A DNA stretch of 64,000 nucleotides, taken from assembly GCA_000403475.2 (NCBI GenBank), contig KE159797.1:528015-592014 (forward strand), written 5' to 3'. Positions 53,190 through 62,050 of this stretch are shown here, in pieces (position 1 is the stretch's first letter; each line of letters starts with the position of its first letter). The notes under the pieces are model-generated. The model was not told the DNA's origin. It saw only the letters and a list, made by a program, of their open reading frames with translations, and ran no database searches. Source of the DNA: Lachnospiraceae bacterium MD308. Lineage in GTDB: Bacteria > Bacillota > Clostridia > Lachnospirales > Lachnospiraceae. The translations under genes and the position numbers were made by a program.

Positions 53190-54968
53190 TTATTTTTTCT
53201 TCCCGTCAGAAGGTTTCTTTTTCGGAAACTCCATGACAAACTTAAACTGTACCCCGCTTTTTTCTGCCCCGTCTTTGGTGTAATGGTATTCTTCCGTCCC
53301 ACTCGGAATGATATAGGCATCATAGGGCTTGCCCGCCTTACTTTTTAAGCCTTTTAACAGGATTTTCTTTCCGGCAAGCATATCCTTCACCTGTGCATCG
53401 GTAAGGGCAGCACCCATTACCCGGCTCACGTTCATACCGCATTTTTTCACGCAGTAAGCGCCGAATTTTCCTTTTACCACCTGACTGCCACAGTTCGGAC
53501 ATACCCCAAGAGCCGCCTGCTCCTGTGCGAACATCTTTTTCTGCTCGTCACTGACCTCATGGTAGGTATGTATCAGCTCCGACACCATGTTTTCAATGTC
53601 CGCCATGAAGTCCTCCATAGGAAGCTCCCCTTTCGCTACCAGTGTCAGGGCATTTTCCCAATCGGCGGTAAGTTTCGGGGACTTCACCACATCTGGCAGC
53701 ACTGTAATCAGCTTCATTCCGTCCTCTGTCGGTATGATCTGCTTTTTCTCACGTTTCACAAACCCGTCCCTGACTAACTTCTCAATGATGTCCGCCCTTG
53801 TCGCAGGCGTACCCAAGCCTTTCCGTTCCACGTCATCGTCCATATCTTCCGCCCCGGCACGTTCCATTGCCGACAATAAACTGTCCTCCGTAAAGTGCTT
53901 CGGCGGGGAAGTGAAATGCTCGCTGACTTTCGTCTGCACACCGTCAAATGCCTGTCCCTCCGACAGTTCCGGCAGCTTCTTTTCCTCTTTTTCTTCCTCC
54001 TGATTCCCGGAGATTTTAAAGGAACGCTTAAAGGCATCCTCAAAGGACTTCCACCCGTTATGCGTGACCGACTTCCCGGAAACCGCAAAAGTATGTCCGC
54101 CACAGGAAAACTCCGCTTTGACTGTTTCATACAGATGTTTTTCCCCGGTGGCGCATAACAGGCGGTTCGCAACCAAAGACAGGATTTTACGCTCCGTTTC
54201 CGGCAGTGCTGCAAGGTCAGCTTTCGTTATCTCCATTGTGGGGATAATGGCGTGGTGGTCTGTCACTTTTTTACTGTTCAAAATCCGCTTAATGTCCGGT
54301 CTGGAAGCCTTGTTTTCCTCAAACATCAGGGAACTGAATACCGCTTCAATCACGCCCTCTGCGGTATTCCCCATGTCATCGGATAAGAACTGGCTGTCCG
54401 TCCTCGGATATGTGGCTAACTTTTTCTCATAAAGGCTCTGTGTGTACTCTAAGGTCTGCTTTGCGGTAAATCCGAACAAGCGGTTCGCATCCCTCTGGAG
54501 CGTGGTAAGGTCATAGAGCTTCGGCGGCATGACCGCTTTTTCCTCTTTCACAACGGACGTGGCGAGAGCCTGCCCGTTTTGGCAAGCCCCCGCAATCTCA
54601 TCTGCTTTATTCTTATCATCTATGCGCCCGGTGGAGGCATCCATCCCGTCCATCAGGATATGCGCCATGTAATATTTTTCCTTCCGGAAATTCATAATCT
54701 TTGCTTCCCTGTCCACCAGCATCGCAAGGGTGGGTGTCTGCACCCGCCCCACCTTTAACACTTTTCCTCCATACAGGACAGTAAACAGCCTTGTACCGTT
54801 GATACCCACAAGCCAGTCCGCTTCCTGCCTGCACAGTGCGGAATGGTACAGGTTATCATAATCGCTCCCCGGCTGTAAATTCTCAAACCCTTCACGAATG
54901 GCGCTTTCCTCCATTGAGGAAATCCACAGGCGTTTGATCGGCTTGTCACAGCCTGCCATTTCATACAC
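53190..54968 (-). CDS. topB: DNA topoisomerase III, C-terminal part (gene split by the nested element)
   Basis: 592 residues that begin in the middle of a type IA topoisomerase. The native sequence continues upstream to 55002 (TDAGREGELIFRLVYEMAG). Visible parts: GRVQTPTLAMLVDRE, the active-site Tyr in ATYPRTDSQF, RKGLGTPATRADIIEKL and a C-terminal zinc-ribbon remnant (CPNCGSQVVKGKFGAYCVKKCG). The N-terminal Toprim domain is 7 kb away at 62051-62358. The GTG at 54968 has no good ribosome binding site. Whole topB would relax DNA during transfer; this half alone should be inactive. Confidence 0.88.
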   Translation of the reverse strand: MYEMAGCDKPIKRLWISSMEESAIREGFENLQPGSDYDNLYHSALCRQEADWLVGINGTRLFTVLYGGKVLKVGRVQTPTLAMLVDREAKIMNFRKEKYYMAHILMDGMDASTGRIDDKNKADEIAGACQNGQALATSVVKEEKAVMPPKLYDLTTLQRDANRLFGFTAKQTLEYTQSLYEKKLATYPRTDSQFLSDDMGNTAEGVIEAVFSSLMFEENKASRPDIKRILNSKKVTDHHAIIPTMEITKADLAALPETERKILSLVANRLLCATGEKHLYETVKAEFSCGGHTFAVSGKSVTHNGWKSFEDAFKRSFKISGNQEEEKEEKKLPELSEGQAFDGVQTKVSEHFTSPPKHFTEDSLLSAMERAGAEDMDDDVERKGLGTPATRADIIEKLVRDGFVKREKKQIIPTEDGMKLITVLPDVVKSPKLTADWENALTLVAKGELPMEDFMADIENMVSELIHTYHEVSDEQKKMFAQEQAALGVCPNCGSQVVKGKFGAYCVKKCGMNVSRVMGAALTDAQVKDMLAGKKILLKGLKSKAGKPYDAYIIPSGTEEYHYTKDGAEKSGVQFKFVMEFPKKKPSDGKKK

Positions 54969-55004
54969 AAGGCGGAAGATAAGCTCGCCCTCCCGTCCGG
55001 CATC

Positions 55005-55015
55005 TGTTGGATAGT
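55005..55015. repeat. Left terminal inverted repeat of the nested element
   Basis: TGTTGGATAGT, inverted copy of 62040-62050. The recombinase stop codon is only 28 bases inside it. Confidence 0.9.
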
Positions 55016-55042
55016 TGGAATAGGTGACTTAGAAAATATCCA

Positions 55043-56680
55043 TTATTCAAGGGTTTCCAGTGCCCCTATGAACTTGTAATGGATAGTAAGTCGTTGAATT
55101 TTCTGCCCGTCTATCTCTACGGGTTCAGAAACAAGAATTTTTTCTATAAGTTGGTTGATTATCTTAAAATTGAGTTCCGTTATTCCTGCATAACCGCTTA
55201 TCTGCTCCGCAAAATGCTCAATGGAAGATAACTGTTCTTTGTCCGCTATGGCACTTTTTTCAAGTTCCTTTATCTTGGCTGTCAGTTCTTCCTGCTCGCT
55301 GTCATACCTTGCCGACAACATTTGGAAACGCTTTTCCGTTATCAGTTCCCTTGTCAAATCCTCATACAGTTTGGCATACAGGTTTTCTATTTCCGACACT
55401 CGCTGTTTACATTGCCTTAGTTCCTTTTTCTGCTGTTCCTTGTCCGCTGACAGTTGGAGATTAAGACGCTCCGCAATTTCCGTTACCATTGCTTTCCTGT
55501 CCGCCAGTGCCTGTCCTGCGTGCTTCTGAATGTCCGCAAGCACAACTTCGTGAACCGTCCTCGCCTCAATGGTGTGTGATGAACAGCCCTCTTTCCCAAA
55601 CTTGCGGTATTTGGTACAGCAGTAGAAAGTCTTGTCCAGTACGTTGTTCCGCTTTCTTTTCTGCTCGACTTTGGCAAGCATGGCACTCCCACAATCAGCG
55701 CATTTTATAATCCCTCGGAAAATGTTGTCATATCCGCTTGAGCTTTCCCCGATAACGGGCGGTCTGCCGTCCAAAATCTTCTGTACGGTGTTCCAACGGT
55801 TCTGTTCAATGATTGGCTCATGTGTTCCATAGATGATTTCACGCTCCGCATACGGGATATACTGTCTTTTCTTGGAACGCATGGTCTTTGTCGGTCTTTC
55901 CGCTACGGTGAGGTTTCCTGCATAGACGGGATTGCGTAAAATCTTGCTGACATAGGCAGTATCCCAGTCATACATTTTTTCCTCGTCAGTGTACCGCTCA
56001 AACATTTCCTTTTTGTAGAAACTCGGCTTAATGACTTTTGCCTTGCGCAAGCGGTTACAGATAGTGTGAAGCCCCACACCCTCCTCGGCAATTGAGAAAA
56101 TCAGTTCCACAACAGGGGCGGTCACTTCATCAATGACAAGGTGGTTATGGTCTTTCTCGTCTTTCTGATAACCGAACGGGGCGGTAGTAGCCATATACTT
56201 GCCCTGCATTCTCCTTGCATGGAGTGCGCTCTTGATTTTCCTTGACGTGTCCTTTGCGTACATTTCATTGATGATGTTGCGAAACGGCGTAATATCCATT
56301 TGTGCGTTGTCTATGGAGTCCACACCGTCATTGATTGCAATGTACCGCACGTTATGGTTGGGGAAAAACACCTCGATATATGTACCCGTTTCAAGATAAT
56401 TCCTCCCCAAACGTGACAGGTCTTTTGTGATGAGCGTTGACACTTCCCCGTCCTGTATGTCCTCGATAAGCTGTCGGAAAGCGGGGCGGTCATAGTTCGT
56501 ACCGCTGTAACCGTCATCAACGTAAAACTGGCAGTTGAGAAAACCGTTGCGCTTGGCATATTCTTTCAGCATGGTTTTCTGTGTGCTGATACTCATGCTC
56601 TCGTTGTTTGTGCCGTCGTCTTTGGAAAGCCTGCAATATAAAGCAGTGATTTTGTCGTTATTCAGTTTTGCCCTTTTCAT
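55043..56680 (-). CDS. tnpX: Large serine recombinase (TnpX type)
   Basis: 545 residues. N-terminal resolvase domain: ALYCRLSKDDG with nucleophile S19, YVDDGYSGTNYDRPAF, TKDLSRLGRNYLETG. The recombinase domain follows (GVGLHTICNRLRKAKV..., ILRNPVYAGN), then a zinc ribbon (IKCADCGSAML...FYCCTKYRKFGKEGC) and a long coiled coil. It inserts and excises the element through GA dinucleotide crossovers. GGAGG before the ATG; gene lies at the extreme left end of the element. Confidence 0.95.
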   Translation of the reverse strand: MKRAKLNNDKITALYCRLSKDDGTNNESMSISTQKTMLKEYAKRNGFLNCQFYVDDGYSGTNYDRPAFRQLIEDIQDGEVSTLITKDLSRLGRNYLETGTYIEVFFPNHNVRYIAINDGVDSIDNAQMDITPFRNIINEMYAKDTSRKIKSALHARRMQGKYMATTAPFGYQKDEKDHNHLVIDEVTAPVVELIFSIAEEGVGLHTICNRLRKAKVIKPSFYKKEMFERYTDEEKMYDWDTAYVSKILRNPVYAGNLTVAERPTKTMRSKKRQYIPYAEREIIYGTHEPIIEQNRWNTVQKILDGRPPVIGESSSGYDNIFRGIIKCADCGSAMLAKVEQKRKRNNVLDKTFYCCTKYRKFGKEGCSSHTIEARTVHEVVLADIQKHAGQALADRKAMVTEIAERLNLQLSADKEQQKKELRQCKQRVSEIENLYAKLYEDLTRELITEKRFQMLSARYDSEQEELTAKIKELEKSAIADKEQLSSIEHFAEQISGYAGITELNFKIINQLIEKILVSEPVEIDGQKIQRLTIHYKFIGALETLE

Positions 56681-56720
56681 TTTGTCCTCCTTGATGAAAA
56701 GGGACTTCCTCTTAACTCAT

Positions 56721-56749
56721 ATTATACTATATTCCCTTTTCCGTTTCCA
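56721..56749 (-). promoter_or_regulatory. Promoter of the serine recombinase
   Basis: TATAAT (56726-56721) with a weak TGGAAA -35 box (56749-56744), spacer 17. Located between the tnpW-like stop and the recombinase start. Confidence 0.55.
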
Positions 56750-56752
56750 GTG

Positions 56753-56926
56753 CTAATTTGCGTTGTTTGCCGCTATCTCCTTAACCTTTTTTGTTATCTG
56801 TTCCTCGGCTATCCGCTTGAATACTGTTTCCATTTTTTCAGTGCCTACATAGTGCCTTTCCACAATAATTTTTGTGGGTGGGTGCTGTCGGGTGGCTCTT
56901 TGCTGTGTATTGCTGTCTTTGCTCAT
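56753..56926 (-). CDS. TnpW-like small element protein, 57 aa
   Basis: MSKDSNTQQRATRQHPPTKI, then IVERHYVGTEKMETVFKRIAEEQITKKVKEIAANNAN. AAAGGAG lies before the ATG. Size, position directly before the recombinase and the KIIVERHY...METVFKRI pattern resemble the TnpW/small accessory proteins of Tn4451-like elements; homology is tentative. It is missed by a 60-residue cutoff. Confidence 0.65.
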   Translation of the reverse strand: MSKDSNTQQRATRQHPPTKIIVERHYVGTEKMETVFKRIAEEQITKKVKEIAANNAN

Positions 56927-57043
56927 AAATCTGCTCCTTTAAAATAAAATAGAGCGCATAGATTTTCCTATACGCTCTGACGCTGTGTTACTTATTCAGT
57001 TCTGATTGTGGGAAATGGTTGTTTAGATACACAGGAATTTGTA

Positions 57044-57784
57044 TCAGCTTTGCAGATATTCAATCAGCTTATTTGCATATTCATCGCTATGCTCGTGTAA
57101 ATACTGCCCATGTCCCATATGTTCAATCTCTATATCTACTATAGCAGGCAGATATTTCTTTAACAAAGTAACGCTCTTTCTTGGATATTGCTCATTTGAG
57201 CCTCTCCAGAACAAAATAACCCCCTTGTAATTTCTTATACTTTCAGGAATATGATACCTATACACAAATTCACACGCATTTTTTATAGTATTTGAGGTGA
57301 TGCCCGTATAAAGCATTTCGATAATACTGTTGTTATCTTTTCCCATAACGGCGTCCATCATAAATTTAGGGATTGCTTTTCCGTTTTGAATCCGCTTGAT
57401 TGCTTTGCAGAATATATATTCATATGGCTTTGTCAACAAGCCCATCTTTGTCAGAAACGCCGCATCCAAATGTGTTTTAGCGACATTAACATTGCCTCTT
57501 CCAATAATTTCAACAGCCATTGTTGCTCCCATAGAAAATCCAGACAGACAATACAAATTACCAGATAGATTATTTATTATGTAATTTTCTATCTCGTCGC
57601 AATTGTTTTTAAGACTGACAAGTTCATCTGTTCTTTCACTGTGACCATCCACTTCTGCCAATATCACATAATAATCTGCCAAATGTTTTAAAATTGGTTC
57701 ATAGCAAAGCATTGCTGTGGAAGCCATTCCATGTATAAATAGTATTGACCTATTATTTTTATCGCCAAAACATAAAAAATTCAT
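57044..57784 (-). CDS. Alpha/beta hydrolase (cargo)
   Basis: 246 residues from the ATG at 57784 (GGAGG upstream; longer frame to 57835 unlikely). Motifs: SILFIHGMAST (oxyanion region), the nucleophile elbow LSGFSMGAT (G-x-S-x-G), and a late H in EHMGHGQYLHEH. A cytoplasmic esterase or thioesterase-type enzyme is likely; the substrate is unknown. It separates the recombinase and relaxase blocks and is not part of the transfer core. Confidence 0.8.
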   Translation of the reverse strand: MNFLCFGDKNNRSILFIHGMASTAMLCYEPILKHLADYYVILAEVDGHSERTDELVSLKNNCDEIENYIINNLSGNLYCLSGFSMGATMAVEIIGRGNVNVAKTHLDAAFLTKMGLLTKPYEYIFCKAIKRIQNGKAIPKFMMDAVMGKDNNSIIEMLYTGITSNTIKNACEFVYRYHIPESIRNYKGVILFWRGSNEQYPRKSVTLLKKYLPAIVDIEIEHMGHGQYLHEHSDEYANKLIEYLQS

Positions 57785-57863
57785 AACACTATCCTCCATC
57801 AATTCCGATTTTGTACCTTTAACAGAATACCACAATCAAACCCATATTTCTATTGAATTTCCA

Positions 57864-59438
57864 TTAAATTTCTTCCTCCCTCCGCTTAGTCTTGTTTTGT
57901 TGTCTGCTATGCTGTCGGCTCTCGTTCTGAAGCTCCCTTTCAAGGTTCTTTCTGTTGTAGCTGATTACTTCCGCATAAGCTAATTCTGTGGCGGTTTTGG
58001 TCTGCTCCTTGCCGATACTGTCATATTCCGATTGCAAAGACTGTATCTCTGCTTTCCACTGTTTAGGCGTTATCTTCTCGCCGTTCTGTAAAAGGCTCTG
58101 CATACGCTCCTTTAGTTCGGGGTACTTTGCAAGGCTTTCTTTATGCTCCTTATCGTATCTCATTTTCGCAAGTCCTTTGAGTGACTGGCTCTCTTTATAG
58201 GTAGCTTGGATTGGCGCATAGAGGGCATACATTTTTGACAGTTCCTTTAATCGGTTTAGTTTCTGCCCCTTTGAAAGATGTACCGTTTCCAACTCTTGGT
58301 ATCTCTGTTCCTTATCCGCTGTGAATTTCGCAAGGCTCTCAAAGCTGTCTATCTTCCTTGTCGTGATGAATTTTTCTGCATTGTCGGCTGACTGCAAGGC
58401 GGTTCTGTCGGATATTCTTCTTAGGTGCTTTCCGCTGACAATCGGCAAATCAAGTCTGCCTTTGCGCTCCCTTACTTTTGCAATCATTTCCATGACTTCA
58501 TTCTTCACGCTGACCGCTGTATTTTTAATCTTGGCATACTGTGCGCTGTGAAGTTCCTGCTTGGCAAGCATGAGCATTTCTTTCGCCTGTTCTAACAGCA
58601 TATTGTTTTTGATGATTTCCCGATTGATGTTTCCCCTCTCGGTCTGTATGCCCTTACGCTCTAAAGCGTTGGCAACTGCCCCGATATGGATAGTTGGCTC
58701 TTTATCAATGCCTTGCTCCTTAAAAGAACGGTGTTCCCAGTGAAGCGCAATCCCCAACTGCTCATTGGTGGCATTGATTGTGTCGGCTAAATCCTTGCGC
58801 CACATCTTGGCGTTTTCCTTACTGTTCCAGTCGGTGCTGTCGGCGGTGTGGCATTTCCACTGTTTACGGTTTTGCTTGTCAACTTTCTGCTGACCTGTCT
58901 TTTTATCAATCACTGGTATCTTTTCGCCGTTTTCGTCAAGGTCATAGATTTTCTTCTGTTTCGCTCCCCATTCCCCGTTTTCAGTGAGAGGGCGCATTGT
59001 GAGTAAAACATGGATATGGAGATTGCGCTGTCCTTTATCATTCTCGCTGTCATGTATCGCCCAGTCAGCGCACATTCCTTTATCAACAAAATTCCTCTGC
59101 ACATAATCCCTCACGACTTCCTCCGCAAGTTCATAACTCCATTCGTTGGGAAGTGACGCTTTCAGCATTCTTGCAAGCTGTGATTTCTGCCCTTTCTCTG
59201 ACAGTTCAACAGCGTTCCATAAGGTGGCTCTGTCTGCATACTCTTTAGGTGCGTTGGGTGGGAGAGAGATTTCACTGTGGACTAAATCTTCATGGTATTT
59301 AGGGCGGTAGGTCTGCCCGTCATACTCACTCACAAGAATACTCCTGCTGATGTATGATGCTTTCTCAACTGCCGACTGCCCCTTGCTCCGTTTGACTATG
59401 GAAAAACGTGTGCTTGCCTGTTTCGTGACCTTACCCAT
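57864..59438 (-). CDS. MobA/MobL-family relaxase
   Basis: 524 residues from the ATG at 59438. Begins FSIVKRSKGQSAVEKASYISRS, the MobA/MobL start; the HIH metal motif is in GQRNLHIHVLLTMRPL (about residue 141), followed by GEWGAKQKKIYDLDENGEKI and W-x-H-R motifs. The C-terminal half is coiled coil. It nicks the element's own oriT so that the ICE machinery can move it. About 300 bases of hairpin-rich DNA lie before it. Confidence 0.92.
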   Translation of the reverse strand: MGKVTKQASTRFSIVKRSKGQSAVEKASYISRSILVSEYDGQTYRPKYHEDLVHSEISLPPNAPKEYADRATLWNAVELSEKGQKSQLARMLKASLPNEWSYELAEEVVRDYVQRNFVDKGMCADWAIHDSENDKGQRNLHIHVLLTMRPLTENGEWGAKQKKIYDLDENGEKIPVIDKKTGQQKVDKQNRKQWKCHTADSTDWNSKENAKMWRKDLADTINATNEQLGIALHWEHRSFKEQGIDKEPTIHIGAVANALERKGIQTERGNINREIIKNNMLLEQAKEMLMLAKQELHSAQYAKIKNTAVSVKNEVMEMIAKVRERKGRLDLPIVSGKHLRRISDRTALQSADNAEKFITTRKIDSFESLAKFTADKEQRYQELETVHLSKGQKLNRLKELSKMYALYAPIQATYKESQSLKGLAKMRYDKEHKESLAKYPELKERMQSLLQNGEKITPKQWKAEIQSLQSEYDSIGKEQTKTATELAYAEVISYNRKNLERELQNESRQHSRQQNKTKRREEEI

Positions 59439-59447
59439 ACATAACAC

Positions 59448-59744
59448 CTACATTCTGCCGACAGGGTAGTGGGGCGCATGGACAGACTTTGTGGGCAGAT
59501 AAAAGCCGCACTTTGGCTTTTGTCTGAACGCAAAGTTCACTAAAGGGTAGCAAGCGCAGCTTGCGAAGGGGAATTGTCGTTTCCCCTTTTGGCTGTCGCA
59601 AGACAGACAACGCCCTCCGCAGGAGTCCATGCAAGTGAAACTTGCCCCTCGGAGAGCGCACATACCACCTCTGGTGGTATATCTGTGCGCACCCCGTAAA
59701 CGGGGTGAATATGTTACCTCGGCTTTCCAGTGTCCTTGCCTTTG
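59448..59744. other. Candidate oriT of the nested element
   Basis: A gene-free stretch packed with hairpins: AAAAGCC/GGCTTTT (59501-59521), GCAAGC/GCTTGC (59550-59564), AAGGGGAA/TTCCCCTT (59566-59588), GCAAGT/ACTTGC (59631-59645), GCGCACA...TGTGCGC around ACCACC/GGTGGT (59656-59690), ACCCCG/CGGGGT (59691-59706). It lies directly upstream of the relaxase. No canonical nick sequence could be assigned. Confidence 0.55.
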
Positions 59745-60086
59745 TCATTCCGTACCGCCCTCGCTTTCATTTTCGGCATTGGGGAGAGTGGATTGTGGGG
59801 GAGTGGTTTCTCGGCTTTCCGCTTTGATTTTAGAGATAATCTGCTGACACTCCCTTGTCTGCAATGCAACCGACAAGATACGGTTTAACTCGCCCTCGTC
59901 ATAGCGGTAGCAGTCGGGGAAATACTTCACAATGATACCGCCCATGATGTACTTGTGGTGGTTCTCGGCTTTGCGTTTTTTCTCGTTCTGCTTTTTCTTC
60001 TCATTGGCTACACGCTGTTTCGCCTGTTCCAATGCCTGCAATGCTTTTTCTAAATTTCTGCTTGCGTCATTTTTGCTCTCAATCAT
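59745..60086 (-). CDS. DUF3847 family protein
   Basis: 113 residues. The N-terminal coiled coil (NLEKALQALEQAKQRVANEKKKQNEKKRKAENHHKYIMGGIIVKYFPDCYRYDEGELNRIL) is the DUF3847 pattern, which regularly lies next to MobA/MobL relaxases. A likely relaxosome accessory that binds oriT DNA or the relaxase. GAGGT precedes the ATG. Confidence 0.85.
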   Translation of the reverse strand: MIESKNDASRNLEKALQALEQAKQRVANEKKKQNEKKRKAENHHKYIMGGIIVKYFPDCYRYDEGELNRILSVALQTRECQQIISKIKAESRETTPPQSTLPNAENESEGGTE

Positions 60087-60138
60087 CTTGATACCTCATT
60101 CTTTCTGTACTGTGTTGATTAGTTTTGGAAATAAAAAA

Positions 60139-60171
60139 GGTAGCTGATTGTCTGTTAAGATAATCGCTACC
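60139..60171 (-). terminator. Terminator after the DUF6144 gene
   Basis: GGTAGC-GATT pairs with AATC-GCTACC; on the minus strand it is followed by TTTTTTATTT. Lies between the DUF6144 and DUF3847 genes. Confidence 0.75.
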
Positions 60172-60237
60172 TAAAGGTAAACAATATTTAGTTTTCATAT
60201 CATTTTTCTGTCTTGATTTTTCCCGACAAACTGGAAT

Positions 60238-60816
60238 TTATTGAAATGTAATTCTCAAAAGACAAAAATCAAATCCTTGCCGTATGCTTTGCACAATTTC
60301 TACATAGACAGGTTTTTCAAAAACAATCTCAAATAATTTTTTGTTATATCCAGCAGTGCAGTGACACCATGTTAATGAATTTGAATTTTTTGCTTTTTCT
60401 AACATAGGACATTCACAAGTAAACATTTTTGTATACAGTTGATTATCTTTAATAAACCAACCGGCACCATTTTCGTTCAGAGCATTGACAAATCTATGCA
60501 AATCCTTATCCAAAGAGAGATAGAGTTGTTTCAAGTTATTTGCTGTATCTTCTAACCTACCATTTTCATTACAATAGCACTCTTGGCGAATGTTTTTTAC
60601 CGTTTTTTTATCAAATCTATTTTCAAGAATAGCAGATAGCTTTTCTACCCACTCGGCTCGAATGTCTGGTGTTGAATTTATAGATAATGGAATTTCCTTT
60701 ATTATGCTTTCTGCAACTTCCCTTGATACATTCTTTTCCAAACTATGTTTCAACCTCATTAACTCATCTATTTCTAATGTCGGAGAAACTTGCTCTGGCA
60801 TAGAAAAATTTTTCAT
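60238..60816 (-). CDS. DUF6144 family cysteine-rich protein (cargo)
   Basis: 192 residues from the ATG at 60816 (GGAG upstream). Three Cys pairs: QECYCNENG, FTCECPML and TWCHCTAGY, then the YNKKLFEIVFEKPVYVEIVQSIRQGFDFCLLRI tail, the DUF6144 pattern. The paired Cys and the single His could hold a metal or Fe-S centre. Not part of the usual transfer set; function unknown. Confidence 0.7.
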   Translation of the reverse strand: MKNFSMPEQVSPTLEIDELMRLKHSLEKNVSREVAESIIKEIPLSINSTPDIRAEWVEKLSAILENRFDKKTVKNIRQECYCNENGRLEDTANNLKQLYLSLDKDLHRFVNALNENGAGWFIKDNQLYTKMFTCECPMLEKAKNSNSLTWCHCTAGYNKKLFEIVFEKPVYVEIVQSIRQGFDFCLLRITFQ

Positions 60817-60902
60817 ATTCTTTCTCCTTAAATTTCGATTTGTTAAATTGTTCAATGTCATTATCTTACCACAAACGCATACACAATTCCATTAAATTTT
60901 CT

Positions 60903-61184
60903 TTAATTTCCCTTTGCCTTGTTATTTGCAATCATCATCTGCCTTGCCCGTTCCCTCTGCTCTGTACTGAACGCCCTCGGCTTGCGGTAGCAGACGTATG
61001 ACTTTGGAAAAGAATAGGTCTTAGATACCTCGTCCTGCCCTGTCAGCTTGTATGTGTCGGGGAAGTCGGCAACAAGCGTGTCAAGTTTCCGCATAACCGC
61101 TTTATCCCTTGTATAGAGGGTGGCGGTCTTTTCTCCTGCATTATAATTGACAATCGTTTCCTGTTCGTATCGGGAAAGTTTCAT
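60903..61184 (-). CDS. Small conserved element protein
   Basis: 93 residues: MKLSRYEQETIVNYNAGEKT, then ATLYTRDKAVMRKLDTLVADFPDTYKL and KSYVCYRKPRAFSTEQRERARQMM. This pattern is common in Clostridia mobile elements but has no known role. Its ATG overlaps the upstream gene's stop (ATGA), so it is translationally coupled. Confidence 0.7.
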   Translation of the reverse strand: MKLSRYEQETIVNYNAGEKTATLYTRDKAVMRKLDTLVADFPDTYKLTGQDEVSKTYSFPKSYVCYRKPRAFSTEQRERARQMMIANNKAKGN

Positions 61185-61789
61185 AGTGCCATATCCCCCT
61201 TTCCTTTGCTGTGGGTTCTGTGCTTTTTTCCCTCGGAAACTGTCGGCTGTTTTGCCTGTTCCTTTGCTCTGGCTAACCTTGTCCTTATGGAGTGGTCACG
61301 CTCGGTCAGTTTCCGTCTTTTGGTGGTGGCGGTCAGTTCCGCACACGTTTCTTCTGACAGGGAATTTAATTTCTTTAAGGTGCTACTTACTATCTGCTTT
61401 GTGTTATCGTCTTTTATCTGCGGAAGAATAGCAGACAGACTGGCGCACGTTTCCGCTTTTCCCTGTTCTCCAAACTGGTAAATCAGATTGATTTCATCAG
61501 CGTTAAAAGGTATCTGTATATTTGCGCCCTCACATAAACGCTCCACGCCCACGCACTTAGGGAGATTTTTTGTCAGTTCGTAATTATCCCTCGCTGTGAT
61601 TGTTCCATGCCTGTCGGTCTGCCTTACCTCGACTTCACACTGGCTTTTCTGTTCCAACACAAGCCACTGGTATTTATCGTTTTCTTTCGTAAATACAGTC
61701 TGATGCGCATTGGAGTGTGTCTTGCTACGGATATATTTGTCGGCGGTACTGTAATAGTCCAAAATCTGTTGTTCCTGCTTTTTATTCAT
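61181..61789 (-). CDS. Element protein with transposon-transfer-assisting (TTRAP-like) domain
   Basis: 202 residues. The N-terminal 95 residues are unrecognised (ILDYYSTADKYIRSKTHSNAHQTVF...). The middle (IPFNADEINLIYQFGEQGKAETCASLSAILPQIKDDNTKQIVSSTLKKLNSLSEETCAEL) resembles the TTRAP domain of the 67-residue ICE protein at 33675-33878. The Lys/Arg-rich C terminus may bind DNA. GGAGG precedes the ATG. Confidence 0.7.
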   Translation of the reverse strand: MNKKQEQQILDYYSTADKYIRSKTHSNAHQTVFTKENDKYQWLVLEQKSQCEVEVRQTDRHGTITARDNYELTKNLPKCVGVERLCEGANIQIPFNADEINLIYQFGEQGKAETCASLSAILPQIKDDNTKQIVSSTLKKLNSLSEETCAELTATTKRRKLTERDHSIRTRLARAKEQAKQPTVSEGKKHRTHSKGKGDMAL

Positions 61790-61931
61790 GGTCTTTGCCC
61801 TCCTGTGATATGGATTGATATGATTGATTGGTTTCGGTGTTGATATATGATTTTTTCTCGTTACTTGTTGGGAGATTTGATTGCGGAATACTGTTGTTGG
61901 GTATTTCTCCGCTTGGGGAATAGGAGTTCAT
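61782..61931 (-). CDS. Possible 49-aa leader protein
   Basis: Open frame MNSYSPSGEIPNNSIPQSNL, then PTSNEKKSYINTETNQSYQSISQEGKDHE; its stop overlaps the next gene's start (ATGAATAA). Ser/Asn-rich, no clear ribosome binding site. The imperfect palindrome TTTCATACGGTAATTACCGC (61931-61950) overlaps its start codon. Could be a leader peptide or chance. Confidence 0.3.
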   Translation of the reverse strand: MNSYSPSGEIPNNSIPQSNLPTSNEKKSYINTETNQSYQSISQEGKDHE

Positions 61932-62039
61932 TTCATACGGTAATTACCGCATGAAAAAAGACTATAACCGATACTGTCATAGCCTTTTAAGGATTGAGGA
62001 AGTCCCTTTTTTATTTGTATTTGTTTGTCGCCCCTCCGC

Positions 62040-62050
62040 ACTATCCAACA
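62040..62050. repeat. Right terminal inverted repeat of the nested element
   Basis: ACTATCCAACA, inverted copy of 55005-55015. On the topB strand it supplies the in-frame TAG that ends the N-terminal topB fragment. Confidence 0.9.

Noticed and set aside
59629-59847. Plus-strand frame of 72 codons over the nested oriT-like block
   Set aside because: It crosses the hairpin array and the start of the DUF3847 gene on the opposite strand, with biased Pro/Arg/Cys content and no start signal.
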